In this document: one piece after another, positions 59,563-64,000 of the stretch
How the letters are laid out: each line of letters starts with the position of its first letter
Position numbering within the stretch: the stretch's first letter is position 1
Assembly (NCBI GenBank): GCA_020444045.1
Contig: JAHLLS010000017.1
Coordinates: forward strand, 62,001-126,000
DNA from: Deltaproteobacteria bacterium
GTDB taxonomy: Bacteria > Desulfobacterota > Desulfobacteria > Desulfobacterales > UBA5852
Reading direction: 5' to 3'
DNA length: 64,000 bases
The notes under the pieces: model-generated
Database searches by the model: none
What the model saw: the letters and a program-made list of their open reading frames with translations, nothing else
Told to the model about the DNA's origin: nothing
Made by a program: the position numbers and the translations under genes

Positions 59563-59982
59563 TTAGGCTTCCGGCACGAACCATTCTTTTTTGCGATAAA
59601 CCAGGTCTTGACTCTTGGCCACGAGTTCGCCGGTACGGTCATCCCTGATCGAAATATCATAGAGCGCGGTTGGTCCGGAGGTATGCTGTTCCTTGGCCTC
59701 CGCGACAAGCCGGTCGCCGGCCTTGGATGCTTTCAGGTAACTGATAGAGACATTCAGCGCGACCGCTGTCTGGCCATGAGAATTGCTCGCCGCTGCAAAG
59801 GCGATATCACCCAGCGCGAATATCACGCCGCCATGGGTCGTGCCGTGAAAGTTGAGCATTTTGTCGGTCACGGTCAGCGTGACACGACTGTGGCCCGGTT
59901 TGATAATGTCGACCTCCGCCCCTAATTGCCGGGCGAACGGATCATTTTTGACATGCGCCAGAATCTTCTTCTCTCTAAGCAT
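59563..59982 (-). CDS. PaaI-family acyl-CoA thioesterase
   Basis: A 139-residue hotdog-fold thioesterase: 'FARQLGAEVDIIKPGHSRVT', the signature 'LNFHGTTHGGVIFALGDIAF' with Asp and HGG, 'AAASNSHGQTAVALNVSISY' and 'ASKAGDRLVAEAKEQHTSGP'. PaaI-type enzymes hydrolyse hydroxyphenylacetyl-CoA or rescue misacylated CoA. No paa genes are nearby. The gene starts with ATG 59982, 46 bases from the lipoprotein gene upstream on the same strand. Confidence 0.88.
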   Translation of the reverse strand: MLREKKILAHVKNDPFARQLGAEVDIIKPGHSRVTLTVTDKMLNFHGTTHGGVIFALGDIAFAAASNSHGQTAVALNVSISYLKASKAGDRLVAEAKEQHTSGPTALYDISIRDDRTGELVAKSQDLVYRKKEWFVPEA

Positions 59983-60028
59983 CCGACAGATCGCTTTCCG
60001 TTTCTTGCATGTTGGGAGGTTCGATAGT

Positions 60029-60580
60029 TTATTTCAATTCGCCCGAGATCAGCTCAACGATACCGACCGCCTCAAGCGAAAACAATGTGTTGATGTTGGT
60101 TTCGATGTAGCGGTCCAATTCCGCTTTGGAACCACTGAGTATAAAGGCGTGATCGTCTCGGTGGGCTTTGATGAGACCCGCTTCCATATCCGTTTCAATC
60201 TTATCGTTATCGACCGATAATAATACCACGGCATCACCTTCGGTTCCCACGAGCCGCAGGATGGTGAACAGGTCGCCATCTTTGATGTTAAGAAAGGTGT
60301 ACTCCCCGAGTTTCGAAACAACCAGTGGATAGGATACAACAGAATAGGTCTGCGTATTCTTATGCCAGTCCGTTGAGGCGGCAATGAGGGTATTATCATC
60401 CATGCGTCTCACAAAGAAGACATCATGGCCCATTTTCCAGACGCTCTCTTGACTTAAATCCTTTTCCGTCAGAACCTGCTCTAGCCCAACGATATGGTGA
60501 GATTTCATACTGGTGCAGGATAGAAGAGTGGATAAGCAGAAAACAATTGCGAAGGATATCGGTATAATTCGTTTCATCAT
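60029..60580 (-). CDS. hypothetical lipoprotein
   Basis: A 183-residue protein with a lipoprotein signal: 'KRIIPISFAIVFCLSTLLSC', the lipobox LLSC giving Cys21-22 as the lipid-carrying residue. The mature part is mixed alpha/beta ('ESVWKMGHDVFFVRRMDDNT', 'DGDLFTILRLVGTEGDAVVL', 'KAELDRYIETNINTLFSLEA') with no recognised domain. It is probably anchored to a membrane facing the periplasm. It lies just upstream of the thioesterase gene. Confidence 0.7.
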   Translation of the reverse strand: MMKRIIPISFAIVFCLSTLLSCTSMKSHHIVGLEQVLTEKDLSQESVWKMGHDVFFVRRMDDNTLIAASTDWHKNTQTYSVVSYPLVVSKLGEYTFLNIKDGDLFTILRLVGTEGDAVVLLSVDNDKIETDMEAGLIKAHRDDHAFILSGSKAELDRYIETNINTLFSLEAVGIVELISGELK

Positions 60581-60851
60581 ATTGGGTCCTGTTCGAAGGC
60601 GTTATCATGAACGGAACAATCCCGCCGAAATATGCCAAAAATTTGGTGCTTGAGGAGTCTTTCGCCGGGATTTCAAACCAAAAGATAGCAGAACCGTCCG
60701 GGATTCAAAAGAGCTGTTTTCTTCAAATCCATCGACTGCGGCATGCCATCATCGCCCCATCGGCGGGTTCTTTCCATGGCAAAGGGGGTTGCCAAGCGGC
60801 CTGAAATGGTCCAATTTGCGGGGGCACTTTCCCCTGAAAGGACATGATGCG

Positions 60852-61736
60852 ATGGCGCCCATCCTCACCGTTAACAACCTGACCAAAACCTACGGCCGCC
60901 TGGTGGCGGTCAACGACGTCAGCTTTTCCATCCAGGCCGGCAGTTGTTTCGGCCTGTTGGGGCCAAACGGCGCCGGTAAAACCACCACCCTCGAGGTCAT
61001 TGAAAATATTCTGCCGCCCACCTCGGGCGATATCCTCTACAAGGGGCACCCCCGCACCACAACATTCAAAAACGAGGTGGGCATTCAATTTCAGCAGACA
61101 TCGTTGCTGGCCATGCTGACCGTATGGGAAACGCTGCACGTTTTCAAGGCGCTTTATGAGCACACCGCAGATTTGGACAGTCTGGTCGAGGACTGCCAGC
61201 TTCAGGAATTCAAGCACCAGCGGCATGAAAATTTGTCCGGTGGCCAGCGGCAGCGTTTTCTGCTGGCCCTGGCCCTGGTAAACAGGCCTCAGCTGTTGTT
61301 TCTTGATGAGCCCTCCACCGGCCTGGATCCCCAGGCCCGGCGCAACCTGTGGGATATTGTCAACGCCATCAAGGCCTCTGGCAAAACCATTATTCTGACC
61401 ACGCACTATATGGAAGAAGCCGAGCACCTCTGCGACGAAGTGGCCATCATGGACCACGGTCGCATCATCGCCCGGGGCGCCCCGGAAGCCCTGATTCGAA
61501 CCCATTGTGAAGGGGTGACCGTGGTTCTGCCACGGAGCAGTTTTCCGCCCCCGCCTGCAGTATTGCCGCTAAATGGGCAGGAAATAAACGGTTCCGTACA
61601 CATTCAAACGTCCAATATCGACGATTGTCTCAAACAACTCCTGTCGTGCCAGGTCGATTTGTCCGACATGTCGGTGCACTCACCCAATCTCGAGAACGTT
61701 TTCCTCAACCTGACCGGTCGACACTTACGGGACTAA
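60852..61736 (+). CDS. ABC-2 type transporter ATP-binding protein
   Basis: A 294-residue ABC ATPase that drives the adjacent ABC-2 permease. Motifs: Walker A 'GLLGPNGAGKTTTLEVIENI' (~35-55), Q-loop 'GIQFQQTSL', signature 'ENLSGGQRQRFLLALALV' (~125-142), Walker B 'QLLFLDEPSTGLDPQARRNL' and switch His 'IILTTHYMEEAEHLCDEVA'. The C-terminal ~80 residues form a DrrA/NodI-like extension. The frame is open from 60789, but AAAGGA and homology support ATG 60852. The permease starts 3 bases after the stop, so the two are one operon. The substrate is unknown (drug, lipid or polysaccharide). Confidence 0.9.
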   Translation: MAPILTVNNLTKTYGRLVAVNDVSFSIQAGSCFGLLGPNGAGKTTTLEVIENILPPTSGDILYKGHPRTTTFKNEVGIQFQQTSLLAMLTVWETLHVFKALYEHTADLDSLVEDCQLQEFKHQRHENLSGGQRQRFLLALALVNRPQLLFLDEPSTGLDPQARRNLWDIVNAIKASGKTIILTTHYMEEAEHLCDEVAIMDHGRIIARGAPEALIRTHCEGVTVVLPRSSFPPPPAVLPLNGQEINGSVHIQTSNIDDCLKQLLSCQVDLSDMSVHSPNLENVFLNLTGRHLRD

Positions 61737-61739
61737 CGC

Positions 61740-62789
61740 ATGCATATCAAACGGATCTGGATTATGTTCAAGGCCCGCAACTGGGAGTTCTTCCGGGACC
61801 GGGCGTCTTTCGGGTGGAATTTTCTGTTTCCTTTTCTGCTCGTGGCCGGTTTCGGCATCCTTTTCGGGGGGCGCGGACACACCGAGTACAAGATCGGCGT
61901 TTTCCCCGCACCGGCAGAAACAGTGGAAGTGGCATCCCTTGACGTGCCCAAAGCTTTTAAGGAAACACGCTTCCTGCAATTTGTGGGGTTTGCCTCCCAC
62001 GCCGAGGCGATGGAAAAACTGCGCCACCATAAAGTGGACCTTGTGATTCGAACCGGTCCACCGCCCTATCAGTACTGGCTCAATGAGTCTTCCCCCAAGG
62101 GATATCTGGCAGAAAAGATCTTCCAGGCCAGTCTCACGGGGGAGATCAATTCCGCTCTGCTCCACAAAAAAAAGATCCATACGGCCGAAATCCGCTATAT
62201 CGACTGGCTGTTTCCGGGTATTCTGGCCATGAACATGATGTTCAGCGCGCTGTGGGGGGTCGGCTACATTGTTGTCCGCTACCGCAAAAACGGCGCCCTC
62301 CGGCGTTTGAAGGCCACCCCCCTGACGGCTTTCGAATATTTAAGCGCCCAGATGCTCTCCCGACTCTTTCTCCTGATGTTTACCCTGCTGGTCGTCTGGT
62401 TCGGGTGCGATCTGATTTTTCATTTCCATGTGGAAGGATCGACCGGCGATATTTTTATCCTGTTTTTTCTGGGAAGTCTTAGCCTGACCTCGATGGGGCT
62501 GGTCCTGGCGGCGCGGGGGACCAGCGAGGAGTTTACCACCGGCACCCTGAATTTCATTTCATGGCCGATGATGTTTCTCTCCGAAGTGTGGTTTTCCCTC
62601 GAAGGGGCGCCCGAATGGGTGAAGCATATTGCTCAGGCCTTTCCGCTGACGCACCTGTTAACAGGCATCCGCAAGATCATGAACGACGGGGCCGGCCTGG
62701 TGGATGTACTTCCGGAAATTACGGTATTGCTGATGATGACCGGAATCTTCCTGGGACTTGGAGCCTATCTTTTTTCCTGGGATCACTGA
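61740..62789 (+). CDS. ABC-2 type transporter permease
   Basis: A 349-residue membrane protein. A first helix ('FGWNFLFPFLLVAGFGILFG') is followed by a ~130-residue periplasmic domain ('EYKIGVFPAPAETVEVASLD' to 'LTGEINSALL') and then five more helices: 'WLFPGILAMNMMFSALWGVG', 'LSRLFLLMFTLLVVWFGCDL', 'IFILFFLGSLSLTSMGLVLA', 'LNFISWPMMFLSEVWFSLEG' and the terminal one. The helix-loop-5-helix layout is that of YhfF/YadH/NodJ-type ABC-2 exporters with an ectodomain. It begins 3 bases after the ATPase. It is probably a homodimer with two ATPases. Confidence 0.88.
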   Translation: MHIKRIWIMFKARNWEFFRDRASFGWNFLFPFLLVAGFGILFGGRGHTEYKIGVFPAPAETVEVASLDVPKAFKETRFLQFVGFASHAEAMEKLRHHKVDLVIRTGPPPYQYWLNESSPKGYLAEKIFQASLTGEINSALLHKKKIHTAEIRYIDWLFPGILAMNMMFSALWGVGYIVVRYRKNGALRRLKATPLTAFEYLSAQMLSRLFLLMFTLLVVWFGCDLIFHFHVEGSTGDIFILFFLGSLSLTSMGLVLAARGTSEEFTTGTLNFISWPMMFLSEVWFSLEGAPEWVKHIAQAFPLTHLLTGIRKIMNDGAGLVDVLPEITVLLMMTGIFLGLGAYLFSWDH

Positions 62790-62913
62790 CCTGGCGCTCC
62801 GTGTTTCTTAGCCAAATCAGATCTTCGTTGTAGATTATACAAAAGTTGTAAACAGCGTTGCACAAGGTGATAAGTAAAGAGATGCGCCGACATTCATCCC
62901 TGGGCAGGATGAC

Positions 62914-62946
62914 AAGAAAAGCCCCACGGCTTTTCAGTACGTGGGG
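62914..62946 (-). terminator. intrinsic terminator of the 107-residue protein gene
   Basis: On the minus strand CCCCACG (62946-62940) pairs with CGTGGGG (62928-62922), a 7-bp stem with an 11-base loop, followed by CTTTTCTT. It lies about 50 bases after the stop at 62997. On the plus strand the same hairpin follows the ABC permease by 130 bases but has a weaker T tail (TCTTTAAA). Confidence 0.6.
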
Positions 62947-62996
62947 TCTTTAAATATTTAGAAAACGAACCAGGGCACTATGCCAGCATCTACCCA

Positions 62997-63320
62997 TCAG
63001 CGCATGGCGGAACGTGGGGCTTTACCTGCCAATGGGTTATAAAGTTTCATAATGGCGAATTTCATCACATCCAGCGTTTTCATTTCGGCGATGATACCAA
63101 CCAGCGTGGCTTCCGCCTCGGCGGGGAGCACGCAGGCATTTGACTCGTCGAAAGACAAATCGGTGAAACCCTTGGCCAGTTTCTTTTTTTCCTTGGCACT
63201 CATCGCCACCTGAACAGCCTTTTTCCCGTCAAGTTCGACGATATTGCCCGCTAGCCCCGCCCCTTCGATTTTCGTGCGCTTCTCTTCATCCAAAAAAATG
63301 TTGATCAAATAGTCCGCCAT
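62997..63320 (-). CDS. small hypothetical protein (107 residues)
   Basis: Cytoplasmic protein without signal or membrane segment: 'YLINIFLDEEKRTKIEGAGL', 'AGNIVELDGKKAVQVAMSAK', 'EKKKLAKGFTDLSFDESNAC' and 'EAEATLVGIIAEMKTLDVMK'. No known domain is recognised. CAGGAGAA before ATG 63320 is a good ribosome site; the frame to 63506 is unsupported and overlaps a repeat. It is monocistronic, ended by the hairpin at 62914-62946. Function unknown. Confidence 0.7.
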   Translation of the reverse strand: MADYLINIFLDEEKRTKIEGAGLAGNIVELDGKKAVQVAMSAKEKKKLAKGFTDLSFDESNACVLPAEAEATLVGIIAEMKTLDVMKFAIMKLYNPLAGKAPRSAMR

Positions 63321-63458
63321 GAGGGATTCTCCTGAATAAAAGATTATTGGTTGATGGCAAGATCCAATTTTCCGCATATGTGAGTCCGAACGCCGTGTCA
63401 AGTCTCTAAACGGACTTCGCCAGTCTGAGCGTATTGGCCCACCTTTTTTCCTGGGATC

Positions 63459-63608
63459 GTTAACAGGCTGTTTGAAAATGTCATGCGTGCAGGCAAAACA
63501 AGGCAAAATCCGATGAAAAAGCGCAGTTTATGTGCCATAAATGAGCATTCTGAGGAGGATTTTAACGCCGTATTGCCAAGCGCAATAGTCTTACAACCGC
63601 CTGCTAAT
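63459..63608. repeat. MITE-like repeat (~150 bp, imperfect terminal inverted repeats)
   Basis: GTTAACAGGCTGTTTGAAAA at 63459-63478 and, reversed, ATTAGCAGGCGGTTGTAAGA at 63608-63589 form imperfect inverted ends (14 of 20 identical by eye) around a ~110-base core with no frame of its own. Similar 'AACAGGCTGTT ... GCCTGCTAA' units of 100-200 bases recur in deltaproteobacterial genomes. The unit is probably a non-autonomous element or its relic. It lies in the 400-base gap between the two minus-strand genes here; the rest of that gap shows no gene. Confidence 0.5.
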
Positions 63609-63719
63609 CCGTGGCTGTGAAAGTTTGAGAACTATCTGACACGCACTGTTGATCCATCCGTGAAAAAACATTTTTTTCACAGCCGGCTCTTTCTCTCCGA
63701 TTGGAAGATAAAACGCCCG

Positions 63720-64000
63720 CTATTGGCCCTGCGGCATGGGCAACGCATACCCGCAAATCCGATCGAGGTTGTCGGTCATGTCTTTCAACGACTCTTCCGC
63801 GCGGAGACGCATGGTTTCCATATCCGCATCATCGGCATCGGCTGCAATACGAAATGGTTCGCCAAAATCAATGACCATTTTACTGAATGGCAGTGGGATC
63901 ATCGTCTTGTCCCATGCCTTGTGAAAAGTCAGGACACGGGTTCCGGAGCTCGCGATGGGATCACGGGGTCGGTGCGCTTGAAGAGGGGCGAGTTGCGCAA
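63720..64000 (-). CDS. DUF374-type lysophospholipid acyltransferase-like protein, C-terminal part (cut by window edge, possible frameshift)
   Basis: The last ~75 residues match the C-terminus of DUF374 (LPLAT-like) proteins: 'SSGTRVLTFHKAWDKTMIPL', 'PFSKMVIDFGEPFRIAADAD' and 'AEESLKDMTDNLDRICGYAL'. The frame is open to the right edge, but upstream of ~63949 the reading 'AQLAPLQAHRPRDP' looks unnatural, whereas the next frame over reads 'KRTDPVIPS', close to the family's 'TGAPVIPIASS'. This suggests a one-base frameshift near 63947, either a real lesion or a sequence error; the bulk of the gene is outside the window. Confidence 0.6.
   Translation of the reverse strand, partial: AQLAPLQAHRPRDPIASSGTRVLTFHKAWDKTMIPLPFSKMVIDFGEPFRIAADADDADMETMRLRAEESLKDMTDNLDRICGYALPMPQGQ

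Noticed and set aside
1..64000. CRISPR arrays, rRNA genes, tRNA genes, intact transposases, prophage
   Set aside because: Searched by eye on both strands; no regularly spaced repeats, no rRNA or tRNA signatures and no integrase or transposase domains were found.

Overview
The window reads as a chromosomal segment of an anaerobic deltaproteobacterium (Desulfobacterota), most likely a sulfate reducer of the Desulfosarcina/Desulfobacteraceae type. This is inferred from protein character: a complex-I-like Ehr complex, a molybdenum-storage-type kinase fold, a DASS carboxylate/sulfate-type carrier, B12-binding radical SAM proteins and exported superoxide dismutases. No rRNA, tRNA, CRISPR array or intact insertion sequence was seen. 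Both strands carry genes in short runs, so this looks like core chromosome with some decay rather than a plasmid or prophage.

Region 1 (1-4.5 kb): the end of a radical SAM protein, an MltF-like lytic transglycosylase, a lone NFACT-R domain protein and a Tat-exported iron-type superoxide dismutase. Region 2 (4.7-16.4 kb, minus strand): the most notable block. Six membrane and peripheral subunits resemble hydrogenase-4/complex I (HyfB, C, E, F, G, I types), but the large subunit has lost the cysteines that bind NiFe, so this is an energy-converting-hydrogenase-related (Ehr) complex. It is bracketed by two paralogous CBS-domain proteins, preceded by a left-handed beta-helix-like protein and followed by a DASS carrier.

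Region 3 (16.8-24.1 kb): lipid kinase, HisN-type phosphatase, GNAT enzyme, a decayed nhaA, an HU protein, small proteins and an SLC13 permease with four RCK_C domains. Region 4 (24.2-34.6 kb): an adenylate cyclase/AAA/TPR regulator, a B12 radical SAM enzyme, a secreted nickel superoxide dismutase whose predicted signal-peptide cleavage exposes the nickel-binding histidine, and several small metabolic enzymes. Region 5 (34.6-44.8 kb): an Old Yellow Enzyme relative, ProA, an EamA transporter, acetyltransferases, RF3, a 52-residue basic protein, TerB-like, DarP and RlmN.

Region 6 (44.8-49.9 kb): a histidine-kinase relic, two hypothetical secreted proteins, then an aroF-pheA operon. In front of aroF lies what looks like a complete phenylalanine attenuator: promoter, Phe-rich 26-codon leader, alternative hairpins and a terminator. 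Region 7 (50-55.6 kb): a queuosine-tRNA mannosyltransferase-like enzyme, a short Rho without its N-terminal domain, a SlyD-type prolyl isomerase with a Cys-rich tail, a Cys-rich 58-residue protein, an EamA transporter and a MosB-like protein. Region 8 (55.8-64 kb): cardiolipin synthase, nitrilase, a decarboxylase pseudogene, a thioesterase, a lipoprotein, an ABC-2 exporter pair, a small conserved-looking protein, a MITE-like repeat and the end of a DUF374-type acyltransferase.
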